Made by a program: the position numbers and the translations under genes. This document shows, piece after piece, positions 15,607 through 22,907 of a DNA stretch of 26,971 nucleotides. How positions within the stretch are numbered: position 1 is the first letter of the stretch; each line of letters starts with the position of its first letter. Location of the stretch: NCBI GenBank assembly GCA_964561005.1, contig CAZLNO010000048.1, forward strand, positions 1 through 26,971, written 5' to 3'. The notes beneath the pieces were generated by a model. It was given only the letters and a program-made list of their open reading frames with translations, did not search any database and was not told where the DNA came from. This DNA is from CAZLNO01 sp964561005 (lineage in GTDB: Bacteria > Pseudomonadota > Alphaproteobacteria > Kiloniellales > Rhodovibrionaceae).

Positions 15607-15858
15607 ATGGACATGACGCTTTCGCCGCGCCTGGCGGACCTGCAAGGCCGGGTCGAATCCTTCGTCGCCGAGCGCATTCGGCCGCTGGAGGCGGACCCGG
15701 ACAGCTACGACGACCACGAGAACATCCGCCTGGAGTGGATGTACCGCTCCGCCCGCCAGGCCCGCCTGGTCGACGGCGCGTCGGAGGTCCACAAGATGGT
15801 GCTGTCGCGCTTCCTCATGGCGGAAGGTGGGGACTTCCGGGCATGGCCGACCGCCTGA
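15607..15858 (+). pseudogene. Acyl-CoA dehydrogenase with internal deletion (N- and C-terminal ends joined in frame)
   Basis: 83 codons. Residues 1 to about 40 read as the N-terminus of an acyl-CoA dehydrogenase (LSPRLADLQGRVESF, IRPLEADPDSYDDHENIRL). From about 43 on they read as the extreme C-terminus (MYRSARQARLVDGASEVHKM, where DGxxEVH is the conserved terminal motif). The normal enzyme is about 400 residues, so roughly 320-330 residues, including the whole FAD and acyl-CoA site, are absent. The junction lies near 15730. The frame is kept, with no stop. It cannot be an active dehydrogenase. It overlaps the next gene by 16 bases, as the intact gene would. It could be a true deletion or an assembly collapse. 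Confidence 0.7.
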
Positions 15859-16880
15859 GCGAGCGCAAGCCGGCCCTGGAGGGCTTTCTCGCCCGCGCCG
15901 CCGGCGCCGAGCGCGCCGAGGTGGTGCAGGCGAAGCCGCTGTCGGGTGGCGCCATCCAGGAAAACTGGCTGCTCGACCTGCAAGTCGACGGCGGGCCGTT
16001 GGACGGGCGGCACGCCGTGGTGCTGCGCACCGACGCGCCCTCGCGCGTCGCCACCAGCCTGGACCGGGCGCGGGAGTTCCGGGTTCTGCGGGCCGCCTGG
16101 ACGGCGGGCGTCACCGTGCCGGAGCCGCTGTGGCTCTGCGAGGACCCCGAGGTGCTGGGGCGGCCGTTCTACGTCATGCGCCACATCTCGGGCGTGGCGC
16201 TGGGCAGCCGCGTGGTCAAGGACACGACGCTCGGCGGCGAGCGCGAGGCGCTGGGCGAGCGCCTGGGCGCGGAGCTGGCGCGCATCCATGCCATCGTACC
16301 GCCGTGCCCCGAGCTGGACTTCCTCGACATGCCCGAGGGCAACCCGGCCCGCCACGCGATCGCGCGGCTGCGCGGCTATCTGGACGCGCTGGGCGAGCCG
16401 CGGCCGGAGCTGGAGTGGGGCCTGCGCTGGTGCGAGCGGCGGGCGCCCGAGTGCCGCGAGATCGTGCTGGTGCACCAGGACTTCCGCACCGGCAACTACA
16501 TGCTGGACGAGGACGGGCTGACGGCGGTGCTGGACTGGGAATTCGCGGCCTGGGGCGACCCGATGAGCGACCTGGGCTGGTTCTGCGCCAGGTGCTGGCG
16601 CTTCGGTCGCGACGACCTGGAGGCCGGCGGGGTGGCCAGCCGCGACGCCTTCTATCGCGGCTACGAGCGCGCCTCGGGCCGCCGGGTGGATGACGCGGCC
16701 GTGCGCTACTGGGAGGTGGTGGCGCATCTGCGCTGGGCGATCATCGCCCTGCAGCAGGGCCACCGCCACGTCTCCGGCGCGGAGTCCTCGCTGGAGCTGG
16801 CGCTGACCGGCCGGCGCGTGGCCGAGCTGGGCCTCGACGTTCTGGAGATGACCGCGCCGGACATGGATGGGGAACGCTGA
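15843..16880 (+). CDS. APH-family phosphotransferase, probable 4-hydroxyacyl-CoA kinase (LvaA-like)
   Basis: 345-residue aminoglycoside-phosphotransferase-fold kinase. Gly-rich loop LSGGAIQEN is near residue 33, HQDFRTGN (His211, Asp213, Asn218) is the Brenner motif, and DWEFAAWGDP (Asp231) binds the metal. Bacterial proteins of this branch, and the kinase half of human ACAD10/11, phosphorylate the 4-hydroxyl of hydroxyacyl-CoA. Its position after an acyl-CoA dehydrogenase gene (here gutted) and before a DUF6285 gene supports that over antibiotic resistance. The ATG at 15843 lies inside the dehydrogenase remnant and has a GGAAGGTGGGG upstream (about 15823-15833). Its stop overlaps the next start (TGATG). 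Confidence 0.87.
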   Translation: MADRLSERKPALEGFLARAAGAERAEVVQAKPLSGGAIQENWLLDLQVDGGPLDGRHAVVLRTDAPSRVATSLDRAREFRVLRAAWTAGVTVPEPLWLCEDPEVLGRPFYVMRHISGVALGSRVVKDTTLGGEREALGERLGAELARIHAIVPPCPELDFLDMPEGNPARHAIARLRGYLDALGEPRPELEWGLRWCERRAPECREIVLVHQDFRTGNYMLDEDGLTAVLDWEFAAWGDPMSDLGWFCARCWRFGRDDLEAGGVASRDAFYRGYERASGRRVDDAAVRYWEVVAHLRWAIIALQQGHRHVSGAESSLELALTGRRVAELGLDVLEMTAPDMDGER

Positions 16881-17275
16881 TGCGCGATCGGCCGGACGGC
16901 GCCGGACTGCTATGGCAGGCGCGCTCGGTGCTGCTGCGGGAGCTGCTGGCCGAGCTGCCGGAGAGCAAACGCTACGACGGCCTGATGGTGGCCGCGGCGA
17001 TGGCGATCGCGGCGCGCGAGCTGGAAGCGGGCGAGGCGCCCTTGCGCCGCCACCACGAGGCGCTGGCGGCGTTCCTCGGCGAGTCGGCTCCCACCCCGCT
17101 CGACCGGGCGGAGCTGCGGCGGGGGCTCGACCGCCTGCTGGCGCGGCTCGCGCAAGAAATCCGGGCGGGCGACCGGGACGACGACCCGCGCGTTTTCCGC
17201 CTGCTTCGAGAGCTCGCGATCGATCAATTGCGGGAAAGCAACCCCAAGGCCCTGCAGGCCCGGGGTATCGACTAA
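16880..17275 (+). CDS. DUF6285-like small protein, LvaB-like partner of the kinase
   Basis: 131 residues, helical, no signal peptide. The middle KRYDGLMVAAAMAIAARELEAGE matches the typical core of DUF6285 proteins, encoded next to APH kinases of acyl-CoA pathways. In the levulinate operon the corresponding small protein LvaB is needed with LvaA for kinase activity; a partner role is inferred. Its ATG overlaps the kinase stop by one base, which usually reflects coupled synthesis of interacting proteins. Its stop TAA (17273-17275) overlaps the stop of the opposing DUF2188-like gene. Confidence 0.8.
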   Translation: MRDRPDGAGLLWQARSVLLRELLAELPESKRYDGLMVAAAMAIAARELEAGEAPLRRHHEALAAFLGESAPTPLDRAELRRGLDRLLARLAQEIRAGDRDDDPRVFRLLRELAIDQLRESNPKALQARGID

Positions 17276-17505
17276 TCCTTGCTGGCGACCTCGATGCCGT
17301 CCGGCGTCCAGAGTTCTTGGGACAGTCCGTCGCTTGTCTGGATAACCACCAGGCTGGGCATATCCCGGCTGGCCGCCCAGCGCGCCGCGTCCACGGCCTG
17401 CGCCCTGGTCAGATACCGCCCGAGCGGCTTGTCCGCGCCCTTCCGGCGCACCGTCCAGAAATCGTCCTTATGGGTAACCCGATACTCGTTTTTTTGGCCA
17501 GCCAA
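17272..17505 (-). CDS. DUF2188-like small protein
   Basis: 77 residues. The order YRVTHKDDFWTVRRKGADKPLGRYLTRAQAVDAARWAA...VVIQTSDG matches the short DUF2188 family (W-V-x-EG-..T..EA...A..LA.), of unknown function. The start appears to be TTG at 17505, with GGA about nine bases upstream; no ATG is available in frame. Its TAG overlaps the convergent DUF6285 stop by four bases. It shares the upstream 150 bases with the CBS gene, transcribed the other way. Confidence 0.65.
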   Translation of the reverse strand: MAGQKNEYRVTHKDDFWTVRRKGADKPLGRYLTRAQAVDAARWAASRDMPSLVVIQTSDGLSQELWTPDGIEVASKD

Positions 17506-17586
17506 TGCTTCGATTCCAAAGTTAGAGACAGTTAATCGAAAGCTACGAGCAGAGAGCGACCCCGGTCAAGCGTCGCCAGAGGTCTG

Positions 17587-17627
17587 TTGAGCAGTCCAGG
17601 AATTGCAGTACACTGATTGAACTGGAC
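17587..17627 (+). promoter_or_regulatory. Candidate promoter with inverted repeat before the CBS gene
   Basis: TTGAGC (17587-17592), a 16-base spacer and TACACT (17609-17614) could form a promoter. The inverted repeat GTCCAG (17594-17599) / CTGGAC (17622-17627) brackets the -10, as an operator would. Confidence 0.35.
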
Positions 17628-17655
17628 CGAACGGATTTGCCCGGGAGTTTCGAAA

Positions 17656-18090
17656 ATGCACGAACGGCGACTGAGCGACGTGGTCGGCACGCGGGGTGTC
17701 GTCAGCGTCGAGAGCACGGCGCACGTCCTCGATGCGGCAAGGATGATGGCGAAACACGAAATCGGCGCCGTGCTGGTCGTGGCGGACGGCAAGACGGCCG
17801 GAATCTTCAGCGAGCGCGACGTCCTCACCCGGGTCGTGGCGTCCCAGCGCGACCCTGCAGCGACCCGCGTCGCGGAGGTCATGACCCCCGCCCTGATCAC
17901 CGCATCCCCGGCGACCAAGGCGGTGGACGCGCTGCGCATCATGCAGGAGAACGGCTTCCGCCACCTGCCGGTCTGCGATGGGGTGCGGCCGATCGGCATG
18001 GTCAGCCTGCGCGACTTCCTCGGCGCCGAGATGGCCGAGGCGCAGGACGAGGTCGCCTTCGAGCACCTGATCGAGGAAGAGCTCTGGTAG
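17656..18090 (+). CDS. CBS-pair domain protein
   Basis: 144 residues made of two CBS motifs and little else. The first half has GVVSVESTAHVLDAARMMAKHEIGA and AGIFSERDVLTRV; the second has PALITASPATKAVDALRIMQENGFRHLPV and PIGMVSLRDFL. CBS pairs bind adenosyl compounds such as AMP or S-adenosylmethionine and sense energy state; stand-alone ones have unknown partners. The ATG at 17656 has GGGAG at 17643-17647; frames upstream lack an SD. It converges with the MFS gene, three bases between the stops. Confidence 0.9.
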   Translation: MHERRLSDVVGTRGVVSVESTAHVLDAARMMAKHEIGAVLVVADGKTAGIFSERDVLTRVVASQRDPAATRVAEVMTPALITASPATKAVDALRIMQENGFRHLPVCDGVRPIGMVSLRDFLGAEMAEAQDEVAFEHLIEEELW

Positions 18091-18093
18091 CCG

Positions 18094-19332
18094 TCACGCC
18101 GGCGCCGTGCGCCGCCGCAGCGGCGGCTGCAGCGCCAGCAGGATGAGGCAGGCCGCCAGAACGTAGAGGGCGCAGCCGCCGGCCAGCGCCCCGAAGCCCA
18201 CGCCGCGGTCCAGCAGCGTGCCGAACAGCACCGGCGCGGCGGCGGTGGCCAGCACCAGCAGCGCCTGCACCAGGGCCCGGATGGCGCCCAGCCGCCGCGT
18301 GCCGTAGACCTCGGCCCAGACCGCCCCCAGGATGGTGAAGTTGACGCCCGCCGTGCTTCCGGCCAGCAGCATGTAGGCCAGCGCCGCCAGCGGGTGGCCG
18401 GACAGCGCCAGGACCAGCGTCCCGGCGCCGAGCGGCAGCATGTAGGTCGGCAGCAGCCGCACGCTGCCCAGACGGTCCACCAGCGGGCCCGCCAGCAGGC
18501 CCGCCGTCACCTGCGCCGCCGCGTAGCCGACGAAGCAGGTGGCCAGCCAGGACAGCGACCAGTCCCGGCTCTCGGCCAGCGCGACCTGGTGGAAAAAAAC
18601 GCCGGTGACGATGAAGGACGGCGCCAGCATCGCCACGATGAGCGGATAGAACAGCGGATCGCGCATCAGGTCCGCCACGCCGCGATCCGCCGGCCGATCC
18701 TCGGCCTTGCGGCTCGCCGGCGCGGTCTCCGGCTGTCCGGGCCCGGCCGCCGTCGCGGGCCGCAGCAGCCACAGCATCAGCGGCACCATGGCGACGGCCA
18801 GGAACCCCGCGAACAGCAGCCAGGCGCCGCGCCACCCCAGCGCGGCGCCCAGCGCCACCGCGAGCGCCGGCAACACGGCCTCGCCCGCCGGATGGCCCAT
18901 CGCGGCCACGCTCACGGCCTTGCCCCGGCTGGCGCCGAAGCCGCGCGCCATCGACACGATCGCCAGGTGGCTCAGCAGACCCTGCCCGGTCAGCCGCAGG
19001 GCGAAAATGGCAAGGGCCAGACCCGTCACCGTCGGCGCGACCGCCAGCAGGCCGCAGGCGGCGGCGAGCCCCAGGCAGACCGCCGCCGTGTAGCCGCGCA
19101 GCGGCGCGTGGTCGAGCCGGCCGCCCAGCCACATCAGCGTCAGCCCGCTGACCAGCGTGGCCACGGAGTAGATCGTGCCGTAGCCGCCGTGGCTCAGCCC
19201 GTAGTCGGCCCGCAGCTCGCCGCCGAACAGCGCGATGAAGAAGGTCTGCCCGAAGCTGGACAGCAGCGCCGCCAGGAAGCCGAACGCCAGAAACCGCGCG
19301 TTGGCCGCGATGAAAGGCAGATAGTCCCGCAC
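18094..19332 (-). CDS. MFS transporter
   Basis: 412 residues with about twelve hydrophobic helices in two halves and a basic/polar central loop (about 205-225: PGQPETAPASRKAEDRPADRG). The loop after helix 2 has LGGRLDHAPLRGY, an MFS-A-like motif. The start is GTG at 19332 with GAGGAG about seven bases upstream. The protein resembles the 'NreB/MFS_1' type of small-molecule exporters, but the substrate cannot be assigned. It is 33 bases downstream of the rhomboid gene on the same strand, so probably co-transcribed. Confidence 0.88.
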   Translation of the reverse strand: MRDYLPFIAANARFLAFGFLAALLSSFGQTFFIALFGGELRADYGLSHGGYGTIYSVATLVSGLTLMWLGGRLDHAPLRGYTAAVCLGLAAACGLLAVAPTVTGLALAIFALRLTGQGLLSHLAIVSMARGFGASRGKAVSVAAMGHPAGEAVLPALAVALGAALGWRGAWLLFAGFLAVAMVPLMLWLLRPATAAGPGQPETAPASRKAEDRPADRGVADLMRDPLFYPLIVAMLAPSFIVTGVFFHQVALAESRDWSLSWLATCFVGYAAAQVTAGLLAGPLVDRLGSVRLLPTYMLPLGAGTLVLALSGHPLAALAYMLLAGSTAGVNFTILGAVWAEVYGTRRLGAIRALVQALLVLATAAAPVLFGTLLDRGVGFGALAGGCALYVLAACLILLALQPPLRRRTAPA

Positions 19333-19365
19333 GTCCGCTCCTCGACCCAGCTCTTGCGCCCGTGT

Positions 19366-20046
19366 TCAGCGCACCCGCCGCGGCCAGGCGCCGCGGGCGA
19401 AGAGATCGAAGAACACCAGCGCCAGCAGGAAGCCCCCGACGTGCGCCGCCCAGGCGACCTGCGCCTCGCCGGTGCCGGGCATGCCGGTGAAGCCGACGAA
19501 GACCGACATGCCGATCCAGATGACGGCGACCGGCAGCATGCGGGCGAAGCCCCCGCCCACCTGCGGGTGCTTGCCCAGCAGCCGCAGCACGGCGCCGAAC
19601 AGCCCGCTGATGGCGCCGGAGGCGCCCACCATGGGAATCCGCAGTTCGGGATAGACGAGCCAGTGGAAGAAGGCCCCGGCGATTCCCGTCAGGAAATAGA
19701 GCGCCAGCATCCGCCGGCCGCCCAGGACGCGTTCCACCCCGCTGCCGAAGGCGGCCAGCATCACCATGTTGATCAGCAGGTGGATCGGCCCGCCGTGCAG
19801 GAACTGGTGCGACAGCGGCGAGACCAGCGCCGCCCAGTCGAAGGCGCCGGGCACGCTGTAGCGCGCCGGCACGAAGCCCAGATGCCACAGCACCCAGCCC
19901 TCCCAGTTCGGCGGCAGGACGCTGGTCAGAATGTAGACCCCCACGTTCAGCGCGATCAGCACGCCCGCCGTGCGGGGCAGGTTCACGGCCGGGCGCGAGG
20001 GCTGGCGAGGTGGCGGCGGCGGCGTGCGGCTGGGCTGGATGCTCAC
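19366..20046 (-). CDS. Rhomboid-family intramembrane serine protease
   Basis: 226 residues with six predicted membrane helices. The catalytic dyad is Ser143 in GASGAISG and His202 in AAHVGGFL; His89 and Asn93 (HLLIN) are the conserved positions of the second helix. The N-terminal 20 residues are Pro-rich and cytosolic. Rhomboids cut membrane-spanning segments of other proteins; the natural substrate is not evident here. The start is GTG at 20046 with AAGGAAGGA about eight bases upstream. It is followed at 33 bases by the MFS gene, and divergent from the UbiH-like gene. Confidence 0.92.
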   Translation of the reverse strand: MSIQPSRTPPPPPRQPSRPAVNLPRTAGVLIALNVGVYILTSVLPPNWEGWVLWHLGFVPARYSVPGAFDWAALVSPLSHQFLHGGPIHLLINMVMLAAFGSGVERVLGGRRMLALYFLTGIAGAFFHWLVYPELRIPMVGASGAISGLFGAVLRLLGKHPQVGGGFARMLPVAVIWIGMSVFVGFTGMPGTGEAQVAWAAHVGGFLLALVFFDLFARGAWPRRVR

Positions 20047-20127
20047 GCGCGAGTCCTTCCTTGGCGTTCGGCCGGGGCACGATGGCGAAGCCGCGTGGAC
20101 GGCGCAAGGCCGCGGGACTGGAAAACC

Positions 20128-20142
20128 GGCGGCAAAGCCGCC
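20128..20142 (+). promoter_or_regulatory. Hairpin in the leader of the hydroxylase gene
   Basis: GGCGGC-AAA-GCCGCC forms a tight 6-bp stem ending 11 bases before the ATG at 20154, where an SD would be expected. No clear SD is seen. It may affect translation, or be only GC-rich sequence. Confidence 0.3.
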
Positions 20143-20153
20143 ATTGTCGGCCC

Positions 20154-21413
20154 ATGCCGGACTCCAACACCCCCCTGAGCACCGAGGTCGTCGTGGTCGG
20201 CGGCGGCATCGTCGGCCTGCTCCAGACCGTCGCCCTGGCGCGGGCCGGGTTCGCCGTCGCCTGTATCGACGCGCAGCCGCCGGAGCCGGCCCGCGCGCCC
20301 GAGCTGGACGGCCGCACCACGGCGCTGCTGCAGGGCGCGGTGCGGGCGCTGGGCGTCTGCGGCGTCTGGCCCGACTGCGCGCCGGCGGCCGAAGCCCTCT
20401 GGACCATGCGGATCGTCGACGCCGCGGGCCCGGACGGCGGGTGTCCGGTCACCGCGTCTTTCGAGTCGCGTAACCTGGGCGAGGCGCCCTTCGGCTACAA
20501 CGTCCCCAACGCCGTCCTGCGGCAGGCGCTGCTGGCGCGCCTTTCAGAGCTGGACAACGTCGTGCATCTGGCGCCGGCCAAGCTGTCGGCGCTGGCGTTC
20601 GAGAGCACGCGGGTGGTCGCGCGGCTGGCCGATGGCCGGGAGGTGACGGCCGCGCTGGCGGTGGGCGCCGACGGCAAGGGCTCGCCCTCCCGCCGGGCAG
20701 CCGGCATTCGCGCGCGCCAGTGGACCTATGGCCAGAGCGCGATGGCGTTCTCCATCACGCACGCCAAGGCGCACGACAACGTCTCCACCGAGTTCCATCG
20801 CCCGCAAGGGCCGCTGGTGCTGGTGCCGCTGCCGGGGCGGCGCAGCAGCGTGGTCTGGGTGGAGCCGGCGCGCGCGGCGACCGGCTTTCTGGAGCTGGAC
20901 GACGCGGCCTTCCTGCGGGCGCTGGCGGCGCGCATCCACGGCGTGCTGGGCGGGCTGGAGGCGATCGGCCCGCGCTTCAGCTATCCCGTGGCGAGCCTGC
21001 TGGCCGAGCGCTACGCCGCCCCGCGCCTGGCGCTGGTGGGGGAGGCGGCGCACGCGCTGCCGCCGATCGGCGCGCAGGGGCTGAACCTCGGCGTCACCGA
21101 CGTCGCCAGCTTGACGGAGACCCTGGTCGAGGCCCGGCGGCGCGGCCAGGACATCGGCGCCGAGGCGGTCCTGCGCGACTACGAGCGCGCGCGGCGGCCC
21201 GACGTGGTGGCGCGGGTGTTCGCCGTGGACGGCCTGAACCGCGCGGTGATGACCCGCTTCCCGCCCTTGCGGAAGCTGCGCCACCTGGGACTGCGGGCGG
21301 TGGACCGCGTGGCGCCGCTGAAGACCGCGCTGATGCGCCAGGGCATGCAGCCCGTGGGGCCGCTGCCGCGCATGATGCAGGGCATCGCGCCGCGCCCGCC
21401 GCACGCGGACTGA
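20154..21413 (+). CDS. UbiH/UbiF/COQ6-family FAD-dependent hydroxylase
   Basis: 419 residues. FAD-binding motif GGGIVG is at 16-21; the GAD motif GADGKGS is at 171-177; GEAAHALPPIGAQGLNLGVTD (from 296) is the second FAD/ribityl motif, with Glu in place of the usual Asp. This set defines the ubiquinone-biosynthesis hydroxylase family, which adds oxygen to the aromatic ring of the quinone precursor. In alphaproteobacteria one or a few such enzymes cover all three ring positions, so the exact position (UbiH, UbiF or UbiL-like) is left open. Cytosolic, membrane-associated. The ATG at 20154 matches the family start; upstream codons are not homologous. Confidence 0.9.
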   Translation: MPDSNTPLSTEVVVVGGGIVGLLQTVALARAGFAVACIDAQPPEPARAPELDGRTTALLQGAVRALGVCGVWPDCAPAAEALWTMRIVDAAGPDGGCPVTASFESRNLGEAPFGYNVPNAVLRQALLARLSELDNVVHLAPAKLSALAFESTRVVARLADGREVTAALAVGADGKGSPSRRAAGIRARQWTYGQSAMAFSITHAKAHDNVSTEFHRPQGPLVLVPLPGRRSSVVWVEPARAATGFLELDDAAFLRALAARIHGVLGGLEAIGPRFSYPVASLLAERYAAPRLALVGEAAHALPPIGAQGLNLGVTDVASLTETLVEARRRGQDIGAEAVLRDYERARRPDVVARVFAVDGLNRAVMTRFPPLRKLRHLGLRAVDRVAPLKTALMRQGMQPVGPLPRMMQGIAPRPPHAD

Positions 21414-21429
21414 CGTTCCCGCGCACCCC

Positions 21430-21465
21430 TGTCCGGCATGTGTCGACTGTCCGGCATGTGTCGAC
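21430..21465. repeat. Perfect 18-bp tandem direct repeat
   Basis: TGTCCGGCATGTGTCGAC occurs twice back to back (21430-21447, 21448-21465), between the hydroxylase stop and the 3' end of tRNA-Ser. A partial third unit, TGTCCG, appears at 21469-21474. Confidence 0.95.
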
Positions 21466-21480
21466 GCTGTCCGCCCGGAG

Positions 21481-21568
21481 TGGCGGATGGGGTGGGATTC
21501 GAACCCACGGAGGCTCTCGCCTCGCCGGTTTTCAAGACCGGTGCTTTCGACCGCTCAGCCACCCATCC
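21481..21568 (-). tRNA. tRNA-Ser (anticodon TGA)
   Basis: Complete class II tRNA on the minus strand, 88 bases with CCA. Acceptor GGATGGG pairs with CCCATCC; the anticodon stem CCGGT/ACCGG encloses CTTGAAA, anticodon TGA (complement of 21532-21534). A long variable arm (GCGAGGCGAGAGCCTC) and T-arm GTGGGTTCGAATCCCAC are present. It reads TCA and related serine codons. Confidence 0.96.
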
Positions 21569-21972
21569 GCCGGTGCGGGCGACAGGGTCTTCTAACGCGG
21601 GTGGGCCGGCGGCGTCCAGCCGCCCCCCGCGCGCTGTGCCCCGCGCGCCGTGCCCTGTTGCGTCAACGAATGCACGTCCCGGAAAGTAATACGCTTCGAA
21701 ACTAGACCCTGAACTTGTCTTGTTTCCGGTCCACCAGAAACAAGTTCGGACGGGAAATACTATAGATAGGAAACATTTGAAGTTTATTATTGTTGTTCTT
21801 GATCTTTCTCAAGGAGGCGCGGTATCCGGTTAACCAGAGTGATTGCCGGGATGCAAAGATGGAACCGGCCGCCCGGCCTCGCCGCCGATCGGGGAGAGGG
21901 CGGGGCTTGGCGTTGGGACCGGCCGGACCGGCATCGAGGCCGCCACAGCGCGCGCGAGGGGGGACAGCGACC
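21569..21972. other. Intergenic region with AT-rich hairpin tract
   Basis: About 400 bases between tRNA-Ser and the winged-helix gene without a convincing gene. The first part is GC-rich. 21690-21810 is AT-rich and holds an imperfect hairpin: GAACTTG (21711-21717) can pair with CAAGTTC (21741-21747), or CTTGTTTC (21719-21726) with GAAACAAG (21737-21744). An SD-like AAGGAGG at 21811 has no start codon at useful distance. Confidence 0.5.
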
Positions 21973-22476
21973 ATGGCCGTGCGGAAATCCTCGGAGCCGA
22001 TCGCCGGCGCGAAACCTGCGTCCGGGCGCGGCGACCAGGGCGAACTTTTCAACATGCTCACGGAGTTGTACCGCCTCGACTGCGCGCTGTGGGGGCATCC
22101 CCTCGACGCGGCCATCCTGCGCTGCATCGCGGTCAGCGGCTGGAAGGACGGCCGCGCGGCGAAGGTCCGTGGAATCGCCCATACTTTGAACGTCGGCGTG
22201 GCGACGGTGCACGACCGCCTGCAGAAGCTGCAGCGGCGCGTGGACCCGGCCACCGGCGAGGCGCGGCCGCTGGTCCAGCGGGCGCACAGCGGCGGCTACG
22301 AGCTGACCGAGCGCGCGGACGGCGAGCTGGCGGACTCGCTGCGGACCATCGCCGAGACGATCGCCCGCTTCGCGCGCCGCCACGACGGCTGCGCCATCTG
22401 TCAGACCGCCGCCGCGCCCAACCGCCACGAGAGGCGCGTCGACGCCACGGCGCGGGAGGCCAATCGCGTCACCTGA
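21973..22476 (+). CDS. Winged-helix (MarR-like) transcription regulator
   Basis: 167 residues. The middle shows a helix-turn-helix: VRGIAHTLNVGVATVHDRLQKLQRRV (about residues 70-95), followed by a wing-like strand pair (RPLVQRAHSGGYELTERADGE), the usual MarR layout. C-terminal helix RTIAETIARFARR is suited to dimerisation; Cys142 and a nearby CAIC motif are notable. The ATG at 21973 is preceded by a G-rich SD (GAGGGGGGAC). Longer in-frame starts (21859, 21790) add Arg/Pro-rich sequence. It is about 430 bases before the large exoprotein gene on the same strand, but separate promoters are likely. Confidence 0.72.
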   Translation: MAVRKSSEPIAGAKPASGRGDQGELFNMLTELYRLDCALWGHPLDAAILRCIAVSGWKDGRAAKVRGIAHTLNVGVATVHDRLQKLQRRVDPATGEARPLVQRAHSGGYELTERADGELADSLRTIAETIARFARRHDGCAICQTAAAPNRHERRVDATAREANRVT

Positions 22477-22907
22477 CACGGGCAAAAACGTCTCCCTCGT
22501 TCGGGAATCGAACGGCTGATACTTGTGCAGCCTGAGTGAAATTGGTTAAAACAACCTTAATACAAAGTTCGCGTGAGAAAGGGGCGATGTTCCCAGACGC
22601 GAACGGCCCCAAGAAAGAATGCACGATGTTGAGACTGGAAATGGGTTCCTCGATGAAACGACATCGTGCACTGGCTGTTTCGGCACGGATTTACGGTGGG
22701 AAACAAATGCAGCGAAAGATCGCGACCATCGAAGTCCGGAACCGAACGATCAACACGACGGCGGCCGCCACGGTTCGTGCGCGTCCGGCCCGTGCGATGC
22801 CGCCGGCGACGCCCAGGGCGGCGGCATCGCGGTGGGTGGCGACGGGCGGCGCGGGCGCCGCGACGGCCACCGCGTGAACGACTGAGTCGAAGCAAAGGAG
22901 AATCGAC
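22477..22907. other. Long intergenic leader of the exoprotein gene
   Basis: 431 bases with no credible gene; the one open frame (22536-22877) has no homology-like pattern and no SD. Its first half is AT-richer than the surroundings. A perfect 10-bp inverted repeat TGCACGATGT (22620-22629) / ACATCGTGCA (22661-22670) and a second TGTTTC/GAAACA (22676-22681, 22700-22705) suggest a structured mRNA leader or regulator sites. No strong promoter match found. Confidence 0.45.

Noticed and set aside
15843..16880. Aminoglycoside resistance gene
   Set aside because: The APH fold is shared, but operon context with acyl-CoA enzymes and DUF6285 points to a metabolic kinase.
18002..20452. 816-codon minus-strand open frame across the CBS, MFS, rhomboid and hydroxylase region
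   Set aside because: Arg/Gly/Ala-rich translation; the MFS and rhomboid proteins in the other minus frame have clear motifs and SD sites.
22536..22877. 113-codon plus-strand open frame in the exoprotein leader
   Set aside because: No SD, Ala/Arg-rich drift at its end, no family pattern.
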